Source: a virus
IMG/VR virus record: IMGVR_UViG_3300031841_002568
Location: 1 to 26,017 of that record
Length of the DNA: 26,017 nt
Strand: one strand, 5' to 3'
The notes under the pieces were generated by a model. That model did no database searches and was not told the DNA's origin. It saw only the letters and a program-made list of their open reading frames with translations. The position numbers and the translations under genes are program-made. Of the stretch, positions 16,212-24,300 are shown in pieces; position 1 is the stretch's first letter, and every line of letters starts with the position of its first letter.

Positions 16212-16219
16212 TATTTATA
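16212..16219 (+). promoter_or_regulatory. Candidate late promoter (TATTTATA) for the chaperone gene
   Basis: TATTTATA within ACATATTTATATAAAA lies 21 bases before the ATG at 16241 and just after the terminator. AGGAG at 16231-16235 is the ribosome-binding site. Confidence 0.65.
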
Positions 16220-16240
16220 TAAAAGTTATTAGGAGTACAA

Positions 16241-17092
16241 ATGCCAACGGTTAACGACGATTATCCCAAAAAACATACTGATATGTCCAATGAGGAGTTG
16301 AAAGCTATTGCAACTGCGCAATACGAAGAGACCCCAAAGGCATATGACTTTCCAACTGAGATTGTACAATTACCGAGTAAAGGAAAATTATATCCTGACG
16401 GTCATCCATTGAAGGATGGTACAATTGAAATGAAGTATATGACTGCCAAGGAAGAAGATATCCTTACCAATCAATCATTTATTCAGAACGGAGTAGTTTT
16501 AGACAAGTTGTTTCAGTCATTGATTATGACAAAAGTCGATTACAATGATTTGTTATTATGTGATAAGAATGCTATTATGATAGCCGCGCGTGTGTTAGGA
16601 TATGGAAAAGATTATCCAGTAACCGTTACCAATCCAAATACAGGTGAACAAGTTGAGCATACTGTTGATTTAACTACATTGAAAGATAAAGAAGTTGATT
16701 GGTCATTGATCAAAGATGGCACAAATGAATTTAAGTTTGACTTACCAGCATCTAAGCGTACTGTAAAACTTCGTTTGTTAACTCAAGGCATTCAAAAAAA
16801 GATTGATGCTGAAGTTAAAGGATTGGCAAAGGCTAAGAAAGAAGCTTCATTAACAACTACTTTAAAGTATCTTATTACAGAGGTAGATGGCGATGATACA
16901 TCATCGGTCATTCGTAAGTTTGTTGATAATGAATTGTTAGCTATCGATTCTAGAGCAATACGTCAATTTATGAGAACAATTACTCCTGAAGTTGAAACAA
17001 TGGTAGATGTCCCGGACGGAGATTCCGGTGATACATTTCGCACTTCGTTTGACGTTGGATTGGACCTTTTTTGGCCTGACGCCGACTTATAA
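16241..17092 (+). CDS. 26: Baseplate hub / tail assembly chaperone, T4 gp26-like
   Basis: A 283-aa protein of the T4_baseplate (gp26) family. The core is VQLPSKGKLYPDG near residue 43, MTAKEEDILTNQSFIQNG, then a helix VLDKLFQSLI and a block NAIMIAARVLGYGKDYPVTV. T4 gp26 is 208 aa and takes part in baseplate hub assembly. Here the gene lies between tail tube and tape measure, where lambda-type phages carry the G/GT tail chaperone pair. Its 3' end carries a CTTTTTT slip site (17066-17072) and a second open frame that continues to 17294, so both a short form and a longer frameshifted form are likely. The start is secure, with AGGAG five bases upstream. Confidence 0.8.
   Translation: MPTVNDDYPKKHTDMSNEELKAIATAQYEETPKAYDFPTEIVQLPSKGKLYPDGHPLKDGTIEMKYMTAKEEDILTNQSFIQNGVVLDKLFQSLIMTKVDYNDLLLCDKNAIMIAARVLGYGKDYPVTVTNPNTGEQVEHTVDLTTLKDKEVDWSLIKDGTNEFKFDLPASKRTVKLRLLTQGIQKKIDAEVKGLAKAKKEASLTTTLKYLITEVDGDDTSSVIRKFVDNELLAIDSRAIRQFMRTITPEVETMVDVPDGDSGDTFRTSFDVGLDLFWPDADL
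17066..17074 (+). other. Probable programmed frameshift site (+1 or -2)
   Basis: In the gp26-like frame the codons read CTT TTT TGG (17066-17074). Six T's (17067-17072) let the P-site tRNA re-pair with UUU after a +1 move or a -2 move. Both lead into the frame open to 17294, 18 bases before the zero-frame stop TAA at 17090-17092. Confidence 0.6.
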
Positions 17093-17294
17093 GGTTCAGA
17101 AGCAAGATCGTATTTTCGAGCTAGTATATCATAGCAATGGAGGTTTCACATACTCCGATGTCTATCACATGCCGGTCTATCTTCGTACATTCTATTTAAG
17201 GAAACTACAAAAGATGTTTGATGACCAGAAAAAGCAGCATGAAAAGGAAATGAAGAAGGTGTCTGCTAGAACACCTAAAATAGGACGTCGTTGA
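17073..17294 (+). CDS. C-terminal extension of the tail chaperone, made by frameshift
   Basis: About 73 codons in the frame +1 to the gp26-like gene: PTYKVQKQDRIFELVYHSNG, then FTYSDVYHMPVYLRTFYLRK and a charged helix ending RTPKIGRR. There is no ATG or GTG with a Shine-Dalgarno near its beginning. The only ATG in this frame, at 17007, lies deep inside the upstream gene and has no ribosome-binding site. The domain begins just after the T-run, so translation by slippage from the gp26-like gene is the best explanation, giving a product of about 350 aa. This mirrors lambda gpG/gpGT. By position it could also stand for T4 gene 51, which follows gene 26 in T4; I cannot confirm homology. The stop directly abuts the next promoter motif. 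Confidence 0.65.
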   Translation, partial: GLTPTYKVQKQDRIFELVYHSNGGFTYSDVYHMPVYLRTFYLRKLQKMFDDQKKQHEKEMKKVSARTPKIGRR

Positions 17295-17302
17295 TATTTA
17301 TA
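17295..17302 (+). promoter_or_regulatory. Candidate late promoter (TATTTATA) for tape measure/baseplate operon
   Basis: TATTTATA starts at the base after the upstream TGA (17292-17294) and lies 16 bases before the ATG at 17319. AAGGA at 17306-17310 is the ribosome-binding site. Confidence 0.6.
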
Positions 17303-17318
17303 AAAAAGGATATGTACT

Positions 17319-17564
17319 ATGTCGAAGCGTAAATTTGAACGGGACATGATAGACCAAATTAATCGTGTAGATGAAGGATTGGCATTGACAATTCTTAAAA
17401 TGTTAGTACGTCCTGCATTTAAACGTGCTTTGAAAAAGATGGCTAAAGATCCAGAAATCCAAGCGAAGGTCGATGCTGTTAATAAAACATCGAAAGATTT
17501 ACAAAAAGCTGTAAAGCAGTATAAAAGACGCAACCCCGGAAAAAAGTTGCCATGGGAGGATTAA
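17319..17564 (+). CDS. Small basic helical protein before the tape measure
   Basis: An 81-aa protein that I do not recognise. It is strongly basic and probably helical: MSKRKFERDMIDQINR, then LALTILKMLVRPAFKRALKK, and a C-terminal YKRRNPGKKLPWED. It has a good AAGGA site eight bases upstream and its own promoter motif, and it is followed three bases later by the tape-measure ATG, so it is expressed. Its position between the tail chaperone and the tape measure suggests an assembly role on the tape measure, possibly another chaperone. That is an inference from position only. Confidence 0.65.
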   Translation: MSKRKFERDMIDQINRVDEGLALTILKMLVRPAFKRALKKMAKDPEIQAKVDAVNKTSKDLQKAVKQYKRRNPGKKLPWED

Positions 17565-17567
17565 TCG

Positions 17568-20156
17568 ATGGCAGCAAAAGAGACAGCCAAACAAGCTAAA
17601 GAACGTGCTGCCGCGCTAAAAGCAATTGAAGAATCAGAAGCGCGGATAGCCCGGCTGGTTGCACAAAGCGCCGGCGCAAATGATAAGAAATTAGCGTCGA
17701 TTGAAGCTCAAGTTAAAGCAGAGGAGCGCAAACAAGCACTGCAAGAAAAAGAAATTACGAGATTAGATACGCAAAAAGCTTTGTATGAAGATGTAGCAAA
17801 TTCATTACAGAAGTCGGTAGATCTTGTTAAACAAACTGATAAGCAAACTAAAAATCTTTTTAAATCAACTGCATCAGTCGAATCTATACAAGCTCAAATT
17901 GAAGAGAACGAAGAAAAATTAAAACAGGCAAAACTTGACGGCCGAAAAAGTGAAGTACGAGCGCTAAAATTAACTCAATCAAAGTTAAAAGATCAAGAGG
18001 CTCTTGTTTCATTGCAGAAGGATCAAGCTAAACAATTAGCCGTAGTAAATGATATAGCACAAGATTATGCAAGTACATTAACTGGATTTGTGAATAAATT
18101 GCCAGGCGGTAAACATTTATCTAAAGCTTTAGGCATTGATAAGCTAGGCGAACAGCTGGAAGTTGCAATGACAAAAGGCGCAGCAGCATTTACAGAGGCG
18201 GGCGGCGGTATAAAAGGTATAACTGCCGGAGTTAGAGCATTCTCCGGAGGCATACTTGCCGCGTTAGGCCCAATTGCATTAGTAGCTATAGCAGTTGGAG
18301 GTTTAGCAGCATTATTCTCCGACATTTCACATAAGGCACATGATATATCAAAAGAAACTGGCCTAACATATGGACAATCTAAACAGTTGCAGAAATCATC
18401 AATGAAGGTACAAACTTCATTTGATAATCAACTTTCAACTACAAAAGACATAGTAGAAGTTCAGAAAGAGTTGTTAGGACAGTTTGGCACAATGTCAATG
18501 ATGTCAGCAGATCAAGCTGCGCAAGTCGCTGAGATAGGAAATGCATTTGGATATGGCGCGAAACAAGCTGCACAGGTAAATGCAGCGTTTATGCAAATGG
18601 GTATGGCTGCAGATGAAGCATCGAAAGCACAAACTGCAGTAGCGGCAGAAGCAGTAAAGGCCGGAGTCAATGTCGGTACTGTAACAAAAGATATAGCTGA
18701 TAATGCTAAATCAACTGCTAAATTCTTTGGCGGCAATGTTAAAGCATTACGGAAAGCTGCTGTACAAGCTGCTAAGATGGGCTTATCAATTAAGGACATG
18801 GCTAGCGTATCCGAAAAATTATTAGATATAGAAGGATCATTAGCAGCACAGTTTGAGTTCCAAGCACTGTCAGGAAAGCAAATTAATTTAGATAAAGCAC
18901 GACAATTAGCTTTAGATGGCGATATTGCCGGCGCAACTAAGCAAGTATTAGATCAAGTAGGTAGTATATCTGAGTTCAATAACTTGAGTATGCTTGAGAA
19001 AAAGAAACTTGCTGAGGCCACTGGCTTAGAAGTAGATCAACTTCAGAAGTCGTTAATAGTGCAAGATAAGCTCGGTGACCTAACGGAGGAGCAAAAGGCA
19101 GCAATGTCTGGACTTAATTTATCGGCAGAAGAGTTAGGTAAGTTAAGTGCAGATCAGATAAAGACTAAATTAGCCGAACAAGATGCTCAGAAGAAAATGA
19201 ATGCCTCAATGGAGTCATTGATCAATGATATGAAGGTGGCATTGTTACCATTGGCAGAAGGTGTAATGAAAATATTCGCTGCTATATCTCCAATACTTAA
19301 GGTAGTAGGAAAGGCTATTAGTATTGCATTTATGCCATTGACATATGCCGGCAAGATGCTTGAAAAGATAATCGGATATGCAAAAGAGTACCAAGGCATT
19401 ACAATGGTAATCGGAGGATTGCTAGCAACGGAATTTGCATTGAGAAAGAGAAAGGCTGCCATGGAAGCGCTTTCTAATACACACGCCAGAATTGCGAAGG
19501 CACTTAATCTCGAGCAGCTCGCTCAACTGTTTACAATGGAAGGCTTGCAAAAAGCTCGTGTAGCATTAGGTAATCTGGAAATAGTTCAGTTAGTTAGAAA
19601 AATTGCATTAGGTGGAATGGCTATAGCGAAAGCTGGCATGGAAGGTGCATTGAACTTAGCTAAGTCCATTGGTAGTATATTTAGTTCATTCTCTATGATA
19701 CCACTTGGACTTGGTATTCCATTAGCATTTGCAGCCGCCGGCGGCATGTTTGCATTATTTAAAAAGGCACAAGCAAAAAAGACTGGTGACCTTTCGATGG
19801 GTGCAAACGGCGGTCCGATTGTTGCATCACCTAGGGAGGGCGCAATATTCCAAGGTACTAAGAATGATGAGGTAGCAATGGGTCCTGGCGTAATAGGAGC
19901 GGCTCAAGCATCTGCACCTGATAGTGGTGGTATCTTTGGATCAATATTAGGAGGCATTGGTTCTGCAGTAAATGCAGTAACAGGCGGGGGTCAAGACATG
20001 TCCCAAGTAGTTTCGGCCATTAACGCACAGAATGTAATACTGAATCAGTTGTTAATGGCAATGAACAACCCACCGCCAGTACAAGTTGGAAGTAAAGTTA
20101 TAAAAGAGCTAAACGCTCAAATTGAAGTTGAACGATCATTTACTAGGGCAACATAA
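17568..20156 (+). CDS. Tail tape measure protein (T4 gp29-like role)
   Basis: An 862-aa protein, the longest in the tail-tip block and directly downstream of tube and chaperone, as tape measures are. Residues 1-150 are Ala/Lys/Glu/Gln-rich coiled coil. Long amphipathic helices follow, with hydrophobic segments near 213-255 (GGILAALGPIALVAIAVGG), 610-627 and 708-735 (GLGIPLAFAAAGGMFALF). These fit the family's channel-forming parts. The C-terminal region (GANGGPIVASPREGAIFQG) is a glycine-rich turn region seen in many tape measures. T4 gp29 is 590 aa; if length sets tail length, this tail is longer than that of T4. A very strong ribosome-binding site, GGGAGGA, lies at 17554-17560. The final A of the stop codon is the first base of the next ATG. 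Confidence 0.85.
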   Translation: MAAKETAKQAKERAAALKAIEESEARIARLVAQSAGANDKKLASIEAQVKAEERKQALQEKEITRLDTQKALYEDVANSLQKSVDLVKQTDKQTKNLFKSTASVESIQAQIEENEEKLKQAKLDGRKSEVRALKLTQSKLKDQEALVSLQKDQAKQLAVVNDIAQDYASTLTGFVNKLPGGKHLSKALGIDKLGEQLEVAMTKGAAAFTEAGGGIKGITAGVRAFSGGILAALGPIALVAIAVGGLAALFSDISHKAHDISKETGLTYGQSKQLQKSSMKVQTSFDNQLSTTKDIVEVQKELLGQFGTMSMMSADQAAQVAEIGNAFGYGAKQAAQVNAAFMQMGMAADEASKAQTAVAAEAVKAGVNVGTVTKDIADNAKSTAKFFGGNVKALRKAAVQAAKMGLSIKDMASVSEKLLDIEGSLAAQFEFQALSGKQINLDKARQLALDGDIAGATKQVLDQVGSISEFNNLSMLEKKKLAEATGLEVDQLQKSLIVQDKLGDLTEEQKAAMSGLNLSAEELGKLSADQIKTKLAEQDAQKKMNASMESLINDMKVALLPLAEGVMKIFAAISPILKVVGKAISIAFMPLTYAGKMLEKIIGYAKEYQGITMVIGGLLATEFALRKRKAAMEALSNTHARIAKALNLEQLAQLFTMEGLQKARVALGNLEIVQLVRKIALGGMAIAKAGMEGALNLAKSIGSIFSSFSMIPLGLGIPLAFAAAGGMFALFKKAQAKKTGDLSMGANGGPIVASPREGAIFQGTKNDEVAMGPGVIGAAQASAPDSGGIFGSILGGIGSAVNAVTGGGQDMSQVVSAINAQNVILNQLLMAMNNPPPVQVGSKVIKELNAQIEVERSFTRAT

Positions 20157-22051
20157 TGGGACTGATAGATTTAAAATCGGACTTATCATGGTATGGAAAG
20201 ACAGCTCCCGGCTTCAAACCTAACCCGAATCGGAGAAGGACTGATTATAACTATAGCGGAGGTGAGAAGGGCGACTTAACCGTTACAACAACAGTACAAG
20301 GATATTCTGATAAAGGCGAAACTGTTTCATTTAGACAAGTAACCTCGGGTAATGCATTTAATATATCAGGTCAGGGTACGGCTACAATGTTATCACAATT
20401 AGGTCAAGGTAGTAAATTTCCTATAGGACCTGCAGGACAAGTACATGAGTTTGATATTGCACGTACTGGATTTAGTCCTAGATCTAGATATGAAGATGTA
20501 TTTAATAACTTATCTACTGCCGGATTAGCAGATACATATACTATTAATTCACCTATCGATGATATGTATAACAAGGTTAAAGTACGAGATGCGGCATACA
20601 ATCCAATTGGATATGCCAGACACCCATTAATCTTACGAGGCATTCAGAGAGATGATAGTTCAGATCCACAACGCTTTGGATGGCCTAACTTACCTTCATT
20701 AGGCATACCTCGAGGCGGTATAGTGACCCAAGCAGAGCGTTTATTAGTAGATGCCGCTCGTATTGGTAAGTTTCTTATAAGACCTGAGGGGCTGTTGTTC
20801 TTAGCTAAGCAGCAAGGGTTAGAGTTAATGAATCCTAATGTAGAGAATAAAAGAGGATTGGCACGTCCTGGTACACAAAAGATATACAATCCATTATCAA
20901 TATTTTCTAATAGTGCTATTCATATACCTAGAAAGATTGGTAATTATGGTGGCAGGATAGGAGAAGCATTAGGATTGCCCCAAACACGTTATGGCGATAT
21001 TCTTGCTAGCCGTAATGGCGATGAACGTACGGCGTTCAATCGTTTAATTCAACTTAAGAAAGAAGTGTATGATCGTCCTAATGAGACTATTATATTCGAT
21101 GACAAAACTGGACCTAATTCATTGATGGGATTAGGACGTACTACAATTCGTAGGGCAGAAAATTCATTATTGAGTCAAGAATTATTCCGAGTCTCCGGAG
21201 ACCATGGCGGAGGGCAATTACGTACTTTAGCAAATGATATAGACAAGTTTCAGGAAAAGCGCAAGTTAGTTCCGACATTAGATGATGAGTTAGAACTTGA
21301 CGGCTTAACACGTACTATTGAAAATGATGATCACATTAAGCCAAAGGTAGGCGGCGATATAGATGTTGATACTAGTACATACCGTACATTATCATATGGA
21401 CAAATTCAAACACGTGCACGACAAAAATCTAATGGAAGAGCTCCGATAGTGCCATTTGATTTTCGCACTAATGCAGAGTGGGAACAGTCTCAGATAGATC
21501 TACAAACAGAAAAAGATCAGGGCAAGTTAGTTGATTTTAATATTGACGGTATTCAATTTAAAGCATATATTACATCACTTTCTGATCAAATATCTGCCGG
21601 ATGGCAGGGGCAGCCCGATCAAGGACGTGCAGAACAAAGATATTTGTATGGCGGCTTCGAACGTTCTGTTGACATCGGGTTTCTTGTTGCGGCCGAAAGT
21701 TTTGATGAAATTGAAAGTGAATGGAACAAATTAAGACGGCTAGCTAGATTATGTATGCCGACGTATGGAGAAGCTGGGTTCTTTGCATCGCCAGTAAAAG
21801 TTACTATAGGCGGACTTCATAGAGCTACGCCAATGTTATTGACAGACGTATCATTCGATTGGGATACGGAAAATCCATGGTCATTGCCTGGCAGTGCAAA
21901 AGCATATAACCCAGAAAATGGAGAAATAGAGCGTGTTACTGAGGAGGAGATGCGTGCCGGATATGGATATCCAATTGTTACTAGTGTTGACTGTACATTC
22001 ACATACTTAGGAACAAAAGCCCAAACTAAGGATTCGATAATATTTGGATAA
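20156..22051 (+). CDS. Large baseplate/tail-tube initiator-type protein
   Basis: A 631-aa protein of uncertain family. The N-terminal part is unlike anything I recognise. Residues about 205-235 hold a helix-rich block (RLLVDAARIGKFLIRPEGLL, followed by LAKQQGLELMNP). The C-terminal 180 residues look like a tube- or hub-type beta domain: FKAYITSLSDQISAGWQGQ, then YLYGGFERSVDIGFLVAAES, EWNKLRRLARLCMP, and PMLLTDVSFDWDTENPWSLP. This pattern (strand, aromatic YxYGGFxR strand, then helix WxKLRRL) is typical of baseplate proteins that share the tail-tube fold. T4 genes 48 and 54, the baseplate cap and tube initiator, follow the tape-measure gene 29, so a gp48/gp54-like role is plausible by position. 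Its start overlaps the tape-measure stop by one base. Confidence 0.6.
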   Translation: MGLIDLKSDLSWYGKTAPGFKPNPNRRRTDYNYSGGEKGDLTVTTTVQGYSDKGETVSFRQVTSGNAFNISGQGTATMLSQLGQGSKFPIGPAGQVHEFDIARTGFSPRSRYEDVFNNLSTAGLADTYTINSPIDDMYNKVKVRDAAYNPIGYARHPLILRGIQRDDSSDPQRFGWPNLPSLGIPRGGIVTQAERLLVDAARIGKFLIRPEGLLFLAKQQGLELMNPNVENKRGLARPGTQKIYNPLSIFSNSAIHIPRKIGNYGGRIGEALGLPQTRYGDILASRNGDERTAFNRLIQLKKEVYDRPNETIIFDDKTGPNSLMGLGRTTIRRAENSLLSQELFRVSGDHGGGQLRTLANDIDKFQEKRKLVPTLDDELELDGLTRTIENDDHIKPKVGGDIDVDTSTYRTLSYGQIQTRARQKSNGRAPIVPFDFRTNAEWEQSQIDLQTEKDQGKLVDFNIDGIQFKAYITSLSDQISAGWQGQPDQGRAEQRYLYGGFERSVDIGFLVAAESFDEIESEWNKLRRLARLCMPTYGEAGFFASPVKVTIGGLHRATPMLLTDVSFDWDTENPWSLPGSAKAYNPENGEIERVTEEEMRAGYGYPIVTSVDCTFTYLGTKAQTKDSIIFG

Positions 22052-22053
22052 CA

Positions 22054-22347
22054 ATGATTGAAAGATATAGATATACAGAAAAGGAAGCTCGTAGATATAA
22101 CACATCTAGATATTCAATCCCGCCTAAGAGTTCAGCTGACAAATACATATTTGCTAGAGAGGGTGATAGATTAGATAACTTGGCAAATGAATTTTATGAA
22201 GATCCTAGATTATGGTGGATCCTAGCAGAGGCAAATGAATTAGGTAAGGGTTCAATGAATGTACCGTCCGGCAAACAAATACGTATACCTAGCCTACAAG
22301 TACTTTCAGTCGATGAAACAATGAAACAGGCAGAACGCAATAAGTGA
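22054..22347 (+). CDS. Small LysM-type baseplate protein (gp53 / tail protein X-like)
   Basis: A 97-aa protein with a LysM-like fold. From about residue 31 it reads YIFAREGDRLDNLANEFYED, then a PRLWWILAEANEL helix and a VPSGKQIRIPSL strand. This GD-x-L-x-x-LA-x-x-x-Y pattern with WWILAEAN is seen in P2 gpX-type tail proteins and in the LysM-like part of T4 gp53 (196 aa), a baseplate wedge protein. No signal peptide or catalytic domain is present, so it is structural rather than a lysin. It starts two bases after the previous stop and ends one base before the next ATG, firmly inside the baseplate operon. Confidence 0.7.
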   Translation: MIERYRYTEKEARRYNTSRYSIPPKSSADKYIFAREGDRLDNLANEFYEDPRLWWILAEANELGKGSMNVPSGKQIRIPSLQVLSVDETMKQAERNK

Positions 22348-22348
22348 T

Positions 22349-24298
22349 ATGAGTTTCTTTTTTAGAACACCGACAGTAGATACATCAGGCTACAATCTTA
22401 GTCAGATTACTGACAATGCATATGTTAAGATTACAGGATTCGGTCATCAGAATGCTCCAATCGAAACTCCTTTAACATTGCCTGTACCGGTAACCGGCGA
22501 AGGTATAACAAATGAGTCTACTGGTCATATTAATTATAATGGTCGTCCTGCTCCTACATTAGGCGGCGTGAAAGTTAGTCTCGAGGGCGAAGCTGCTTCA
22601 TTGAGAAAATGTGAAGGCAGTTTTGTATGCTATACTGTACAAGATTTTGATAGATATCATGATGCATTTCTTAAGCCGGGATGTAAGATTGCTGTTGAAT
22701 ACGGATATGTAAATTCTTCGAAGACGCCTACTGCAAAGCATGAGTTCATAGTATATACATTTGATTTCAAACTAACAAAAGAGAACTATGTCGAATGTTC
22801 TTTCAAAGCAGTCGGCCAAGGTAGTTCATTAGAGAAGATGCCTGTAACTGCTGGTACCACTGCTGCCGCTCAAGCATCTAAGGATCTAGAATTTATAACA
22901 GATTATGATGGGTCTAATGAAAAAAAGAAGGTCGGTAGTTTCTTTGACTATCTTGAATATCTAATTCAAAAGAATACAAATTCCTTAAATACATCTGGAT
23001 TTGAACCTACGCAGGGAAAATCGTGGTTAAATGAAGATGGTAGAGGCGGCGGCGCTGTATTAATTACGCCGTTAAGAAATAGTGACCCGGCAACGGATGG
23101 CGGCTTTTTTGTCGACGATCGTACATCATATCTGACTTTAGGATTTATCGTATCACAACTAAACAAATGGGTTTCAGATTCTACTACTAAGACAAATGCA
23201 AGTATACAATTCGTACCGAGTAAACCTAATTTATCATTAGATGTCAAAGGCACGCCATGTAAAATATTCAGTAATGATCCGTTACAAGTAGGGATAGTAC
23301 ATGCGGATGGCGGTGACGGTTTCACCACCCCGGATGTGAATCATTATGGCAGCTTATTATGGAGATTAGCCCAATTAAGAACCAAAGGAACTCAGCGAAC
23401 CGTTCAAGCAGGAGGATTGCATTGGCATACGATAGAAAATACTGACGCATTTTTTATTGAGAAAGGATATGAAAATATTTTGATATCAATTCCTTTGTTG
23501 CGTAAAATTTCAAATCAATTTTTACGGAATACGACACCGGCTCAGGAAGGTGAACAGAAAGAAGCATCATTCAGCGTCCGATCATTTTTAGAAACACTAT
23601 TTGCGAAAGTAAAAACAGCGACTGCTGGTCATATCAATTTAGTACTAATAGACGATCCTGAAAAGTTCAATACAGTAGAAACGATTGAAGAAAAAGAAGT
23701 ATTGCTAATTGTTAATAAAACAGAAGGCCCGGGCGCTGAAAAGCCTACGCCAATTGTATTTGATGCATTAAACGGCGATGGATTGACTAAAGAATTAACA
23801 TTGACCGGTAAAGTACCGAAAGCAATTCAGCAATCTGCATTTGTAGGTGCTACTGGTACTAGTGGTGATGAGGGACGTTCTGATGCAGCGTTTAGCGGAG
23901 AAGAAGAAGACGGTGAAGAAATAAAAGGTCCAGCGACATTAGATAACCGAATTCGACAAGCTATGTCACAATTTACTACTGACGGATTAGATTCTACGGA
24001 AGCAGTGCAAGCCGCTACTAGTGTTTTAGAAGAAATGCGTAAAGCAGTTGATACAAAAGATTTAGTAAGAAGCAATTTCTCGGTACAATATCCTTTAGAA
24101 CTTGGTATTACATTGCATGGTATTAACGGATTTAGATTTGGCGATCTTGTAACATCGAATCTGTTACCAGCCGTGTATAGAGACCCGAGACCAAACGGCC
24201 TTGCATTAGGATTTACTGTTACATCAATTCAACAAGAAATAAAAGATAACCAATGGACTACTTCATTAGGAGCAGTTTGTAGACTATATGAAAAGTAA
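22349..24298 (+). CDS. Baseplate hub protein, gp27/gpD-type
   Basis: A 649-aa protein. The N-terminal part has two hub-type beta domains: LRKCEGSFVCYTVQDFDRYH, leading to an FLKPGCKIAVEYGYVN strand, then FDFKLTKENYVECSFKAVG. The C-terminal 70 residues carry the family-typical sequence YPLELGITLHGINGFRFGDL, then LPAVYR, LGFTVTSIQQEI and NQWTTSLG. The domain reading FxxTxxxHxIxxxxWxTxL closes hub barrels in gp27-like proteins. The long middle (residues about 170-560) includes an Asp/Glu-rich acidic linker (SGEEEDGEEI). T4 gp27 is 391 aa; the difference is mostly in this middle. It is the trimeric hub that would connect the tube to the central spike. No gp5-like lysozyme or spike gene is seen in the window. 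Confidence 0.7.
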   Translation: MSFFFRTPTVDTSGYNLSQITDNAYVKITGFGHQNAPIETPLTLPVPVTGEGITNESTGHINYNGRPAPTLGGVKVSLEGEAASLRKCEGSFVCYTVQDFDRYHDAFLKPGCKIAVEYGYVNSSKTPTAKHEFIVYTFDFKLTKENYVECSFKAVGQGSSLEKMPVTAGTTAAAQASKDLEFITDYDGSNEKKKVGSFFDYLEYLIQKNTNSLNTSGFEPTQGKSWLNEDGRGGGAVLITPLRNSDPATDGGFFVDDRTSYLTLGFIVSQLNKWVSDSTTKTNASIQFVPSKPNLSLDVKGTPCKIFSNDPLQVGIVHADGGDGFTTPDVNHYGSLLWRLAQLRTKGTQRTVQAGGLHWHTIENTDAFFIEKGYENILISIPLLRKISNQFLRNTTPAQEGEQKEASFSVRSFLETLFAKVKTATAGHINLVLIDDPEKFNTVETIEEKEVLLIVNKTEGPGAEKPTPIVFDALNGDGLTKELTLTGKVPKAIQQSAFVGATGTSGDEGRSDAAFSGEEEDGEEIKGPATLDNRIRQAMSQFTTDGLDSTEAVQAATSVLEEMRKAVDTKDLVRSNFSVQYPLELGITLHGINGFRFGDLVTSNLLPAVYRDPRPNGLALGFTVTSIQQEIKDNQWTTSLGAVCRLYEK

Positions 24299-24300
24299 TC

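Noticed and set aside
17007-17072. Independent gene starting at ATG 17007
   Set aside because: No Shine-Dalgarno precedes this ATG and its first 20 residues look like an out-of-frame reading of the gp26-like gene; the real domain begins after the T-run, so frameshifting explains it better.
22054-22347. Peptidoglycan-binding lysin based on the LysM-like fold
   Set aside because: No catalytic domain or signal is present and it is locked inside the baseplate operon; baseplate proteins gp53 and gpX use the same fold.
22966-23328. Minus-strand open frame of 120 codons
   Set aside because: It lies wholly inside the baseplate hub gene, has composition expected of an antisense shadow, and no start signal. 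The same holds for the other minus-strand frames, such as 4718-5038 and 18065-18325.
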